This document shows, piece by piece, positions 46,165-55,678 of a stretch of DNA of 64,000 nt (positions are counted from its first letter, which is position 1; the number at the start of each line of letters is the position of its first letter). Under the pieces are notes generated by a model that saw only the letters and a list, made by a program, of their open reading frames with translations, was not told the DNA's origin and did no database searches. Position numbers and translations under genes: made by a program. The DNA is from Prosthecobacter debontii (lineage in GTDB: Bacteria > Verrucomicrobiota > Verrucomicrobiia > Verrucomicrobiales > Akkermansiaceae): assembly GCA_945873125.1 (NCBI GenBank), contig CAMCBV010000009.1:19886-83885 (forward strand), read 5' to 3'.

Positions 46165-48549
46165 TTAAGGGAGGTCGTTTTTCCTGCGTAGCAACCACTC
46201 GGAACCCAGCAAGCCGATAAGCAACAATGAGATAAGGCCATTATCCCAGATTGCGCGCTCCGAGCGAACCGTTGTCTTGTGAGGCTCCTTGTTTACAAGC
46301 GTGGCGAGTTGAGGAACTTCATCGATGGAAAGACACTTTCCGCCTGTGAGTTCGGCAATACGCTGCATCTGGGCAAGACGCATATCCGTATCGATCAACT
46401 CCGGCTTTGCATCGACCACTTGAAATTCCGTTGTATTCGATACTGGAAGGTCATCCTCATTCGCTTCCATCCGATAGCGGCCAACACCAGGTGGCGAAAA
46501 GTATCCCTCATACAAGCCTGGCTGGGTGCGATCCGGACGCAGGGTGACTCGCTGCTTGGAACTGGATTCATCGGTTGGACTGACAAACACATCGAAGCCG
46601 GGTTGCATGATTGGCTCATAGCTTTCATCAAGCACGTGAGCGTAAAGGCGACCTTGTCCGCCTACGGGATAAACTGCGCGATCGGTCTCCAAACGGATGC
46701 GTTTGTGTTCGCCCATCAGGCGGGAAAGAGTGAGGAACTGGATGCTCTGAGACCAAATGCGCCAGTGATACTTGTCTCCCGTGTTAAAGCGTAAGCGCCA
46801 CAAACGATCCGTGGCAAGAGTCATACATTTTCCAGTGCCGTAACGCTGCCATGCAACAAGTGGATATCCTTGGGTATCCGAACCCGAATCCGAAAGGGTC
46901 GCCAACACTGTAGCACCTGGCTTGGTTCCAATCAAAGGAGGCAAATGGTCGAGAGGAGCAACGCGACTCCAAACTCGATCGTTGTCCTCGGCCTTGTGCT
47001 CCATGGTCATGACCATGCTACTGCGTCCCTCAGGAGTCAGGACGGGATACACTGTTTCCGGAACATCCTCCCACTTACCTTCAGAATCGAAACGTACTGG
47101 TAACATGGATTCGACAGGAGTCCCAGCATACGAAATTGGAGAATACATCGGGCCACAAAGCATCAACAAAGAAGCACCACGATCACGGACCAATTCCTCC
47201 AGAAGTTTAAGTTCATCCTCTTTGAAGAAAGCGGCATCAGTATCACCGAGAATGACGAGGTCATATTTGAAGGCTTCCTCGGGTTTGTTAGGAAAACGCT
47301 CAATATGATCTGGAGAGTTCCGGGCGATTTCTGGGCCAACGCTGGATGCGATAAACGTCACATCCATGCGTGGATCGCGCTTAAGGATCGCCGAAAGATA
47401 ACGGAACTCCCACCGCGCATTACCTTCGATATAAAGAACTTTAACCTTCTCATTAACGATGCGAATGCTGCGCTCGACTTGATTGTTCGAAGGAGAGATT
47501 TCATCATTAAACGGTTCGATGACGACAGCGATACTTGCCGCACCCTTTTCATATACATCCACCCTGAAATCGATGTCTTCAAACTGCAATCCACCATCAA
47601 GCTGAACTTCTTTCTGAGAAACACTTCGATCATTCAACAACACCGAGAGCTTTGCCGTTCGCTTCTCATAGCCCTTCGATTGAATCTGCACGCGCACTGG
47701 AACGCGATCACCCGAAAAAGCAACTTCTTGCATCACAACATTCCGGATAGATACGTCATCCGGATCCGTAAGTCCTATAGCAACAGGATAAACGGGAATG
47801 CCACGTGACCCCAGATCACGCAAAATGGCCTCAGAACGAAGCGGAGAATCGTTATCAATACCGTCAGAAAACAGCACGATGCCTGCCGGAGCCACATTGC
47901 CGGAATTGGCAACAATATCGAGCGACTCCGCGATGGATGTCACTGGCTGATCCGCGTTCAAATCCTTGACTTCTTTAGACTTTAGCAGAGTGGAATCGCT
48001 GATCATGAGCGGCGACTTTCCGAACGCATAATAACTGAGGTCGAGATCTTCACCAAGAGACCCGAATATCGGTTGTTTTGATTTTGTTAGAACCGACTTC
48101 GCGAGATCAAGCCTGGACGAAGTGGTGATCGCTAAGCGTTTTTTGGAATCCAAAGACATGACGGCACGATCGGCATCTTTCTGATCATCCTCATTGACAA
48201 GACCCAATGCGGAAGCGGCTTCCATAATATCTTCTGAACGCTTGCGCTGATCCTTCATGCCCATGCTCTCGGAAACATCCAATAATACCGGCAAGCCGCG
48301 AAGACGGGACTCGGTCTCCTTGATTACCGCGGTTGGCTCCAACAGGCTTAAGGCGACAATTGCGATTACGATCACGCGGGCAACACCTAGAAAACCCCTC
48401 GTAAATGGGCGAAGTCCCCATGAACGGCGATATAAATAAGCACCGAGTGCGATAATCCCGATCAAAATGGCAAGCATGGCGAATACCCCTACCGGGCGTG
48501 CCAAAAAAACATCCTCAATGCGAGTAAAGCTGGAAATTGTCTCAGACAT
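46165..48549 (-). CDS. Membrane vWA protein with glutamine-amidotransferase-like domain
   Basis: This protein of about 794 residues has two N-terminal membrane helices and a von Willebrand factor A domain with the MIDAS motif DVSES (about residue 90) and LFSDGIDND. A class I amidotransferase-like domain (VKVLYIEGNARWEFRYL ... YDLVILGDTD ... LLMLCGP, about 370-500) and a C-terminal membrane helix follow. The amidotransferase-like part lacks an obvious active triad. The ATG at 48549 has an AAGGA site 7 bases upstream; the longer frame to 48630 overlaps the previous gene. It works with the other vWA and MoxR genes of the operon. Confidence 0.8.
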   Translation of the reverse strand: MSETISSFTRIEDVFLARPVGVFAMLAILIGIIALGAYLYRRSWGLRPFTRGFLGVARVIVIAIVALSLLEPTAVIKETESRLRGLPVLLDVSESMGMKDQRKRSEDIMEAASALGLVNEDDQKDADRAVMSLDSKKRLAITTSSRLDLAKSVLTKSKQPIFGSLGEDLDLSYYAFGKSPLMISDSTLLKSKEVKDLNADQPVTSIAESLDIVANSGNVAPAGIVLFSDGIDNDSPLRSEAILRDLGSRGIPVYPVAIGLTDPDDVSIRNVVMQEVAFSGDRVPVRVQIQSKGYEKRTAKLSVLLNDRSVSQKEVQLDGGLQFEDIDFRVDVYEKGAASIAVVIEPFNDEISPSNNQVERSIRIVNEKVKVLYIEGNARWEFRYLSAILKRDPRMDVTFIASSVGPEIARNSPDHIERFPNKPEEAFKYDLVILGDTDAAFFKEDELKLLEELVRDRGASLLMLCGPMYSPISYAGTPVESMLPVRFDSEGKWEDVPETVYPVLTPEGRSSMVMTMEHKAEDNDRVWSRVAPLDHLPPLIGTKPGATVLATLSDSGSDTQGYPLVAWQRYGTGKCMTLATDRLWRLRFNTGDKYHWRIWSQSIQFLTLSRLMGEHKRIRLETDRAVYPVGGQGRLYAHVLDESYEPIMQPGFDVFVSPTDESSSKQRVTLRPDRTQPGLYEGYFSPPGVGRYRMEANEDDLPVSNTTEFQVVDAKPELIDTDMRLAQMQRIAELTGGKCLSIDEVPQLATLVNKEPHKTTVRSERAIWDNGLISLLLIGLLGSEWLLRRKNDLP

Positions 48550-48559
48550 CATATGATCC

Positions 48560-50725
48560 TTATGCGCCCAAAGGCATGGGTTCTTGTTGGGTATTTTTTG
48601 ATTGCTGGCGGCGAAGCAGTCGGTCCGCAAATAGGCATTCGATAATTAAAAATGCCAACCCAGCCATCATGAAGAATCTCCAAGATGAGCGACCCGTACG
48701 AGTCATATCAATTGCTGCTGACAGATCGGCCTCGTTTGCCGCGATCATGATTCCGGTATCCTTGAGATAAGATTCGAGATCGGCTACAGGCAAGCTCACG
48801 ATATCGGATTCCGCGGTATCAACATTGACGGCGATAGGTATACCGGAAGACTGGACGCTGACTCGTGCCGTGTAGAATCCGACTTCATCAGCACTATCGA
48901 TCATTGCCACGTATTGTTTGCGATATTCGCGAACAGGAACTGTGATCGTATCTCCGGAAGGAGTATCAAATATCGCATCACTGGCATCCGGTTCCTCGAC
49001 GAAGGAAAGAGTAAGCGACTCCCCTACCGTTTGAGGACGTTCAAATTCACGCCCAGCTAGATAGGTTACAATCTGCTGCATGAGCATTGGAAAAACCGGA
49101 GTTAAAGCCATGTTGTTCCACGTGATTTGCGCCGAGGTTGCGAACATGAATACTTGTCCACGTCCAAGCGATTGTTCGAGCAAAATAGGTGATCCACTTC
49201 CAGCCAAGCGCAGCACGGTGAAACTGGATGCCGTGGGTTTTAGCTCCATGCATTTTAAAAAACGTGTTTCACTGAACAAATCCTCGGCTAAAGAACGAAG
49301 CGGCAGACAGACATTGTGATCGGGCATGTTAGGATCCAGAGGTTTACCTCCTCCAACGGCATCACTGGTATTGAGCAACTCACCAACGACAGCAGGCAAT
49401 AAAGGATTGCCACCATCACCTTTTTGTTCATTCCAAGAAGCAGCCTTTACATCATCGCCAGCAAACCACACCAGACCATTGCCTTCACGAACAAAACGAG
49501 AAAGATTAACAGACTGATCTTTGGTGATTTCCGGCACATCAGTGAGAATGATCACATCGACTTTTTCAAGATCCTCACTTGGAAAGGACAGCCAGGGAAT
49601 GGTTCGAACCGTATAATCCTCACCTGCAGCACCATCGCCACGGGCCGTAAGTGCCGCGCTGACGAGCTTACCCGCCTCTCCGCCTGATGAGCCATCGACG
49701 CAAAGAACGGAAACCTGATCTCTCACAACCGCAACCACACGACGCACATTGTCAGCTTCCAACAGGTCACCTGAAATTTCAGCAGTGATTGGCGTGTTAC
49801 CGGCATTGTGAAACGGCACGAAAAGAGAAACCGTTCCGGAAGCACCTGGCGCAATGATAGGAATTTCTTTGCTATCGATCTGGATACCTTCAACCTTGCA
49901 GCGAACTTCAACATTTGAAACCGGTTCGGTTCCGTAATTTCGAACCGTAGCTTGATAACGTGCGATCGTCCCCTTGCGGAGTGCACCCGAAACCAAATCC
50001 AAATCCGTTACGGCCAAATTCGCAGCATCACCGGAAACCGGAACCATGAACACGCTGGCACTCGAACCCAGATCCACCAATGCCTGATGGAATTGTGAAG
50101 AGCGTTTCTTCCAGTCACGTGCCTGAACATCCGTAACGATATAAATTTCCTTCTGCGAAGAATCCATATCTTCAGCAAATTCTTTAAGACGCTTCGGCAC
50201 GCTGTCCCAATCTGTCGTGGTGGGTGACGAAACCAGATTCTGAACGACGTCATCCCATCGATTGGGATCAAAAACCATGTTATGAGCAATCAGCTTTTCA
50301 TCCCCACCAAGTAATACCAATGTAACCGGATCTCCCGGTTCAATTTTTCCGCTGATCGTAGCAACCTGTTTCAAAGCACGATCAAATCGCGAAGAGCCTT
50401 TTTCACCATGCTGCATGCTGAACGAACTATCGAGTGCAATCACAACACCCGCCCGTTTTTCACCAGGAATCCAAGAGGCGATATTACCTTTCCATGCAGG
50501 ACGGGCTATCGCAAAAATCAAAAGGAGCAAGGCAAGACAACGTAAAATCAACAATAACAGATCACGCAGACGCAGCTGCCGACTGCGTACTCGGACACTG
50601 CGGTTGAGAAACTGCATTGCCGCCCAGTCAGTATGCTGTACTTGCAGACGGTTTAGCAAATGCGCGAGGATCGGCAGACCAATACCGAGCGCACCGAGAA
50701 GGATGAATGGATTGAGAAAACTCAT
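48560..50725 (-). CDS. BatA-domain membrane protein with vWA
   Basis: This 721-residue protein begins with the aerotolerance regulator BatA N-terminal block (FLNPFILLGALGIGLPILAH, then LRLRDLLLLILRCLALLLL), giving two membrane helices. A vWA domain with DSSFS (about residue 95-99) as MIDAS, an Ig-like region and a C-terminal membrane helix near 695 follow. It overlaps the DUF58 gene by 4 bp (ATGA). Bat proteins act with MoxR ATPases in envelope maturation or stress responses. Confidence 0.85.
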   Translation of the reverse strand: MSFLNPFILLGALGIGLPILAHLLNRLQVQHTDWAAMQFLNRSVRVRSRQLRLRDLLLLILRCLALLLLIFAIARPAWKGNIASWIPGEKRAGVVIALDSSFSMQHGEKGSSRFDRALKQVATISGKIEPGDPVTLVLLGGDEKLIAHNMVFDPNRWDDVVQNLVSSPTTTDWDSVPKRLKEFAEDMDSSQKEIYIVTDVQARDWKKRSSQFHQALVDLGSSASVFMVPVSGDAANLAVTDLDLVSGALRKGTIARYQATVRNYGTEPVSNVEVRCKVEGIQIDSKEIPIIAPGASGTVSLFVPFHNAGNTPITAEISGDLLEADNVRRVVAVVRDQVSVLCVDGSSGGEAGKLVSAALTARGDGAAGEDYTVRTIPWLSFPSEDLEKVDVIILTDVPEITKDQSVNLSRFVREGNGLVWFAGDDVKAASWNEQKGDGGNPLLPAVVGELLNTSDAVGGGKPLDPNMPDHNVCLPLRSLAEDLFSETRFLKCMELKPTASSFTVLRLAGSGSPILLEQSLGRGQVFMFATSAQITWNNMALTPVFPMLMQQIVTYLAGREFERPQTVGESLTLSFVEEPDASDAIFDTPSGDTITVPVREYRKQYVAMIDSADEVGFYTARVSVQSSGIPIAVNVDTAESDIVSLPVADLESYLKDTGIMIAANEADLSAAIDMTRTGRSSWRFFMMAGLAFLIIECLFADRLLRRQQSKNTQQEPMPLGA

Positions 50726-51648
50726 GAACGGGCTTGAGCCGAGGGGCCACTTAGGTTTTGACGTTTCAGAACGATTTCGCTCAACACCGTGTTGAGAGGT
50801 ATCTTGGTGTTCGCCAAGGTGTAATCGATACCGCTACCCATGCATCTTGAGCTTAGGTCGCCGAGAAATTGATTAAGCTGAGTCATGTAAGACTCTCTCA
50901 TCCGTTCCGCTTGGGTGGTCAGAGGCTCTTCACCTTCCAAACCATCGAATCTCCATGTTCCTTTGAATGGAAACTCCAACTCATAGGAATCAAGCGGCTG
51001 AACCACAATGACATTGTGTCCAGCAAACTTGAGATGATCCAGACCTGCCATGACATCGTCCAGGTCCGAAAACATGTCCGAAATTAACACGATGAAGGAA
51101 CGTCGCTTGATCATTAACGCGATGTCACCTAGCTGCTTGGCAATCGTTGTTTTGGGAATCGGCTTCGTGACACGTAGCATACGGTCAATTTCCAGAATCA
51201 CATTCATCGAAGAACGTGGTGGCATGTAAGCGCGAACTTCGGTATCGAAAACAGAAAGTCCAACCGAATCCCGTTGTTTCAAAACCAGATAAGCAATGGA
51301 TGCCGCCAGGAATTTCGCATATTCCAGTTTGGATACCTTCCCCGACCCATAAGTCATCGAAGCACTGGAATCGACCAGGATATGACAGTCGAAATTCGTC
51401 TCCGCCTCGTAGAGCTTGGTGAAATATTTTTCTGTCCGTCCATAGACGCGCCAGTCGATGGAACGAATCGGATCTCCGGGAGAATACTGGCGGTGATGCG
51501 CAAACTCCGTACTGAAGCCACGCAAGTTACTGCGATGACTTCCCGCTCGTAAGCCTTGAACAACCTCACGAGCGATAAGCTCCAGATCGCCGATTTTTTG
51601 CAAGACCTCAGGATCGAGATACTGCGTTTCTGGCAGGTGCACAGACAT
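50722..51648 (-). CDS. DUF58-domain protein
   Basis: This 308-residue cytoplasmic protein has the DUF58 signature PGDPIRSIDWRVYGRT (about 56-71) followed by a vWA-like fold with DSSASM (about 92-97). DUF58 proteins are encoded almost always next to MoxR and are its presumed partner or client. It starts 30 bp after moxR and overlaps the BatA gene by 4 bp. Confidence 0.9.
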   Translation of the reverse strand: MSVHLPETQYLDPEVLQKIGDLELIAREVVQGLRAGSHRSNLRGFSTEFAHHRQYSPGDPIRSIDWRVYGRTEKYFTKLYEAETNFDCHILVDSSASMTYGSGKVSKLEYAKFLAASIAYLVLKQRDSVGLSVFDTEVRAYMPPRSSMNVILEIDRMLRVTKPIPKTTIAKQLGDIALMIKRRSFIVLISDMFSDLDDVMAGLDHLKFAGHNVIVVQPLDSYELEFPFKGTWRFDGLEGEEPLTTQAERMRESYMTQLNQFLGDLSSRCMGSGIDYTLANTKIPLNTVLSEIVLKRQNLSGPSAQARS

Positions 51649-51678
51649 GGATTATGACTATGGGTTAGGTATTGCGGA

Positions 51679-52683
51679 TCACTTACCTTTGGCAGGGATC
51701 GCTTCTAACAATTTCGCCACCAAGGTGTCGGAAGTCATTCCTTCGGAGCGAGCTGCGAAGCTGGGAATGATACGGTGACGAAGAATCGGTAAGCAAACCT
51801 CGCGAATATCCTCAATCGTCACATGGCAGCGACCACGGAGTGCGGCTCTTGCCTTGCCTGCAATGATAAGGTTAAGCGAGGCACGTGGACCTGCGCCCCA
51901 TGACATCAGCTTGTTGACGAAATCTGGTGCATCAGGCTGGCCTGGACGGGTAGCTCTGATCAATGCCGCCGCGTATTCAAATACGTTGTCTGCTACCGGA
52001 ATACGGCGCACAAGGTGTTGAAATTCGATGATGGTTGCGGCATCAACCACTTGGTTGGTTACCGGCTCGTTGTCCGTCGTCACGCTGCGCATGATGTCGA
52101 TTTCCTCGGAAAGGCTTGGATATTTCACCAAGATGTTAAACAGGAAACGGTCGAGCTGAGCTTCCGGAAGCGGATAGGTTCCCTCCTGCTCAATCGGGTT
52201 TTGCGTCGCCAAAACAAAGAACGGGGCGTCCAACTTGTAATCCTCACCACCGGAAGACACGCGTTTTTCTTGCATGGCTTCCAACAGGGCCGCCTGGGTT
52301 TTAGGAGGAGTACGGTTAATTTCGTCCGCAAGTAGCAGGTTCGTGAAAACCGGACCTTTTTGGAACTTAAAGCTCCGGCGATGCGTTTCCGGATCTTCCT
52401 GCAACAACTCGGTTCCGGTGATATCAGATGGCATCAAGTCGGGAGTGAATTGGATGCGCTTGAAACCCAATGACATGGTTTTAGCAAGCGAGCTAACCAA
52501 CAAAGTCTTGGCCAGACCGGGAACTCCGACCAGCAGGCAGTGGCCACGAGCAAAAATTGCGATCATCATCTCATCGATGACATCTTCCATGCCCATGATG
52601 GTTTTACGGAGCTCTTTTACGATCGCGTCTCTGGATTCGCCGAGCTTCTCTACGGCTTGAATGTCATCGGTTTGTGGTGCCAT
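51679..52683 (-). CDS. moxR: MoxR-family AAA+ ATPase
   Basis: This 334-residue AAA+ chaperone has Walker A GVPGLAKT (residues 53-60), Walker B LLLADEINRTPPKTQ (about 116-130) and the sensor/arginine regions (FVLATQNPIEQEGTYPLPEA near 160). MoxR ATPases remodel partners carrying vWA domains; four genes of that kind follow in the same operon. An inverted repeat lies just before the start (52699-52724) and may regulate the whole run. Confidence 0.93.
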   Translation of the reverse strand: MAPQTDDIQAVEKLGESRDAIVKELRKTIMGMEDVIDEMMIAIFARGHCLLVGVPGLAKTLLVSSLAKTMSLGFKRIQFTPDLMPSDITGTELLQEDPETHRRSFKFQKGPVFTNLLLADEINRTPPKTQAALLEAMQEKRVSSGGEDYKLDAPFFVLATQNPIEQEGTYPLPEAQLDRFLFNILVKYPSLSEEIDIMRSVTTDNEPVTNQVVDAATIIEFQHLVRRIPVADNVFEYAAALIRATRPGQPDAPDFVNKLMSWGAGPRASLNLIIAGKARAALRGRCHVTIEDIREVCLPILRHRIIPSFAARSEGMTSDTLVAKLLEAIPAKGK

Positions 52684-52698
52684 TGGTATTTGGGTGTT

Positions 52699-52724
52699 TG
52701 TACTGGATTGAATAATCCAATACA
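52699..52724 (-). promoter_or_regulatory. Inverted repeat upstream of moxR
   Basis: An 11-bp inverted repeat with one mismatch, TGTACTGGATT (52699-52709) and AATCCAATACA (52714-52724), with a 4-base spacer, lies 16 bp before the moxR start codon. It could be an operator or a hairpin in the leader that affects translation of moxR. No factor can be assigned. Confidence 0.45.
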
Positions 52725-52912
52725 GCCGACTATTTTCAGATCTTACAAAAATTTACTGATTCTGAAAAATAAGCCGATCAGAGAATCGGAGCATTCGGAA
52801 TGGACAAATCAAACGCTAAGTTGCCTATACTTGAAAGCATTGCTGCATAAGTCATGACAAAATTCAGATTTGGAAACAATAAGGTGCCAAAATTCCAAGA
52901 AACGCCAATTTC

Positions 52913-53749
52913 ATGAAAATCCATTTATCCGCCGTCGTTGTTACAGGATTAATCACCGCCGCCCAGCCCATGCTTTCTTCGGAACCTGAGAGGACAACGG
53001 TGTTTTTATGGCCTTCCAAAGTAGAAGAATTCAAGGGGAGACCCACCGAAGAGATCTCGCCAAACAAAAAAGGCGATGTCACCCGATTGTCCAAGGTTTT
53101 GTCACCTTCCATGACCTTGTATTCCGCATCCGCCTCAGATCAACCAACACCAGCCATTGTGGTTTGCCCCGGCGGCGGATACAGTATCTTGGCTATTGAT
53201 AAAGAAGGCACCGAGATCGCGGCATGGTTAAACTCCATCGGAATCTCTGCAATTGTTCTGAAATATAGCGTTCCCGGCAAGAGAGACAAAGCATTGCAAG
53301 ATATCCAGAGAGCCATGGGCATCGTTCGCCAGAATGCGGAAAAATGGAAAATCCATCCCCAGAAAATCGGTGTGATTGGATTTTCCGCTGGTGGCAATCT
53401 CACGGATGCATTGATCAACTCGCATCAAAAAAGGACTTATGAGCTAATTGACGAAGCCGACAAGCTCAGCTGTAAGCCCAATTTCTGCATGCTGATCTAC
53501 CCAGCATGGCTGAATGGTAAAACTGTCTCAGAAAACAACCCGCCGACATTCATCGTTCAGACAAAAGACGACCCCTTATGCAAGCCGACCCTTCCTTATG
53601 CCGAAGCCCTGAAGACAAAGAAAATACCCAGCGAATTTCACCTCTTTGATGTAGGGGGACACGGATATGGGCTGCGTCCATCAAAAGACCCTGTCTCGAA
53701 GTGGCCTGAGCTTTGTGAGAAATGGCTCAAGCAAACCATCGTCCCCTGA
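52913..53749 (+). CDS. Secreted alpha/beta-hydrolase (acetyl-esterase-like)
   Basis: This 278-residue protein has a signal peptide (first about 22 residues). The alpha/beta-hydrolase fold shows the oxyanion segment VVCPGGGYSILA, the nucleophile Ser158 in GFSAGG, Asp near 219 in QTKDDPLC and His near 254 in GGHGYGLR. These features match esterases acting on acetylated sugars such as acetylxylan. It is divergent from moxR. It could contribute to the polysaccharide-degrading set of the window. Confidence 0.85.
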   Translation: MKIHLSAVVVTGLITAAQPMLSSEPERTTVFLWPSKVEEFKGRPTEEISPNKKGDVTRLSKVLSPSMTLYSASASDQPTPAIVVCPGGGYSILAIDKEGTEIAAWLNSIGISAIVLKYSVPGKRDKALQDIQRAMGIVRQNAEKWKIHPQKIGVIGFSAGGNLTDALINSHQKRTYELIDEADKLSCKPNFCMLIYPAWLNGKTVSENNPPTFIVQTKDDPLCKPTLPYAEALKTKKIPSEFHLFDVGGHGYGLRPSKDPVSKWPELCEKWLKQTIVP

Positions 53750-53802
53750 AATCCATCCGCAAGGACTTTGGTCATATGCATTCCTTTTGATAACCGAAAG
53801 GT

Positions 53803-54855
53803 TTAGAGCGTCGGATAGTCAGTATAACCTCGGGGACCAGAGCCATAGAAAGTTGATGGATCAGGCTCATTGAGAGAGCTTCCCGTCCGGAATCGCTCCA
53901 CCAAATCCGAATTGGCGATGGCCTGTTTTCCGAATGCTACCGCATCAGCTTTACCCTCGAGAATTGCCTCGCGCGCCGTTTCCGCAGTGAAACTTTCGTT
54001 GGCTATGTAAACACCACCAAAAGCCGCCTTCATGCTCGGACCCAAAGGTTCCTGCAGGAAATTTTCACGGGCACATAGGAACGCAAGTTTGCGTTTACCC
54101 AGTTCCGCTGCGACGCTCATAAACAAACCTGCCAAATCCGAATCGCCCATATCATGTGCGTCCGCTCTGGGAGCCAAATGCATTCCTACCCGGTCCGCAC
54201 CCCATACATCCACCACCGCATCAACGACTTCCAACATGAATCGCATCCGATTTTCCACACTTCCTCCATACTCATCTTTGCGTTGGTTCGTGGAATCCTG
54301 TAAAAACTGATCGATCAAATATCCGTTCGCTCCGTGGATCTCGACCCCGTCGAATCCTGCATTCTTGGCATTTTCAGCGCCACGCCGGTATTGCTGGACC
54401 ACCTCACGAATTTCCTCAATGGAAAGTTCACGCGGTCTTACAAAGGATTTTTCAGGTCTGATCAAACTCACATGTCCAGCTGGTGCGATGGCACTTGATG
54501 AAACGGGTGATTTTCCATCGAGATAGATCGGATCCGATACCCTTCCCACATGCCAGAGCTGGCATAAAATCACCCCACCCTTCGCATGCACCTGATCAGT
54601 TACTTTTTTCCAACCCGCAACCTGCTCCGCCGACCAAATCCCCGGCGTATCTGGATAGCCCACGCCCATCGGATCCACCGAGGTCGCCTCACTCAGAATC
54701 ATTCCGAAATCACTGCGCTGTCCGTAATATTCCGCCATCATATCGTTGGGGACGCGACCCTCAGATGCCCGACAACGAGTGAGAGGTGCCATGACCATGC
54801 GGTTTCGAAGCACAAATGCTCCTGCTTGTAGTGTTTGGAAAAGAGGATCAGACAT
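53803..54855 (-). CDS. Old Yellow Enzyme-family alkene reductase
   Basis: This 350-residue FMN flavoprotein reduces activated C=C bonds or nitro compounds with NAD(P)H. It shows the N-terminal RNRMVMAPLTRCRA and the active-site His174-x-x-Asn177-x-Tyr179 in EIHGANGYL, followed by QFLQDSTNQRKDEYGGS. This places it near NemA/XenB-type enzymes. It is a single gene with no regulator next to it. Confidence 0.92.
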   Translation of the reverse strand: MSDPLFQTLQAGAFVLRNRMVMAPLTRCRASEGRVPNDMMAEYYGQRSDFGMILSEATSVDPMGVGYPDTPGIWSAEQVAGWKKVTDQVHAKGGVILCQLWHVGRVSDPIYLDGKSPVSSSAIAPAGHVSLIRPEKSFVRPRELSIEEIREVVQQYRRGAENAKNAGFDGVEIHGANGYLIDQFLQDSTNQRKDEYGGSVENRMRFMLEVVDAVVDVWGADRVGMHLAPRADAHDMGDSDLAGLFMSVAAELGKRKLAFLCARENFLQEPLGPSMKAAFGGVYIANESFTAETAREAILEGKADAVAFGKQAIANSDLVERFRTGSSLNEPDPSTFYGSGPRGYTDYPTL

Positions 54856-54973
54856 ATGAACTGGGCTTCACTAAGACATCCGATTCATGATCTCGTCAAA
54901 GAACAATCAGTGAAAATCCCCAATTTCCTTGATTTTGATTTTCGAATCCCAGATTTTCGAAGTAAATCCAACC

Positions 54974-55675
54974 ATGACCTCCTTCCTGATTACTTGCTGC
55001 CACGCAACTTGTGCGATTCCGGAAGCACAACGTGAGCTTTTCAAAGGCCATGAGGATAGAGTCACTTCTCCCGAGGGCTGGGAACCGGGTGCCCTCAATC
55101 TAGCTCAGGGCCTAGCCATGAAGCTCTCCACTCCGCTGGTTCATGGCGACGTCTCCCGGTTGCTCATCGACCTTGAACAGATCGGCGATGCGCAATGGAG
55201 CGATATCTCAATCAACATTCCTGAGGCCAGCCGCAACAGATTTGCAGACAGGCACAACGAAAAATTCCATCATGCGATCAATGTAAAGCTCGATGAAGAT
55301 TTCAAACGCTACGACACGATCATTCATCTCGACATCCACACGGCTCCCATCGCGGATGGAAAAGTCATCTTTGAATTTGTAGGCGATGAATCTGCTGAAA
55401 AATTTACCACCTTTGCTACAAAAAACATGACCATTCCCGAAATCGTCTGCTCAGAGAAACCCATGAAAGAGATCAGTCCCATGCTTGAGTGGATGCTTCA
55501 AAAAGACGTTCCGGGAAAAATCGGTATCGTTCGCATCACCGCATCACAATCGTTTTTCCTCAAATCCCAACCTCTCCGCTGGGAGACTGCCAAAAAAGCC
55601 ATCATTATGGCAGTAGCCGCTGCAGCCACAGCTATCAATACAAGTCCTCCAACGAACTTACAGTTCGATTTTTAA
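54974..55675 (+). CDS. N-formylglutamate amidohydrolase-like protein
   Basis: This 233-residue protein has the family pattern: an N-terminal ITCCHATCAIPEAQRELF in place of the PHgG-type motif, then PLVHGDVSRLLIDLEQ near 50-70 and HLDIHTAP near 115. The VSRLxIDL motif is the strongest match. Family members hydrolyse N-formylglutamate or related amides with a zinc ion; His residues are present. The ATG at 54974 gives a normal start; the frame is open to 54929. It precedes mfd by 3 bp. Confidence 0.72.
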   Translation: MTSFLITCCHATCAIPEAQRELFKGHEDRVTSPEGWEPGALNLAQGLAMKLSTPLVHGDVSRLLIDLEQIGDAQWSDISINIPEASRNRFADRHNEKFHHAINVKLDEDFKRYDTIIHLDIHTAPIADGKVIFEFVGDESAEKFTTFATKNMTIPEIVCSEKPMKEISPMLEWMLQKDVPGKIGIVRITASQSFFLKSQPLRWETAKKAIIMAVAAAATAINTSPPTNLQFDF

Positions 55676-55678
55676 GAT

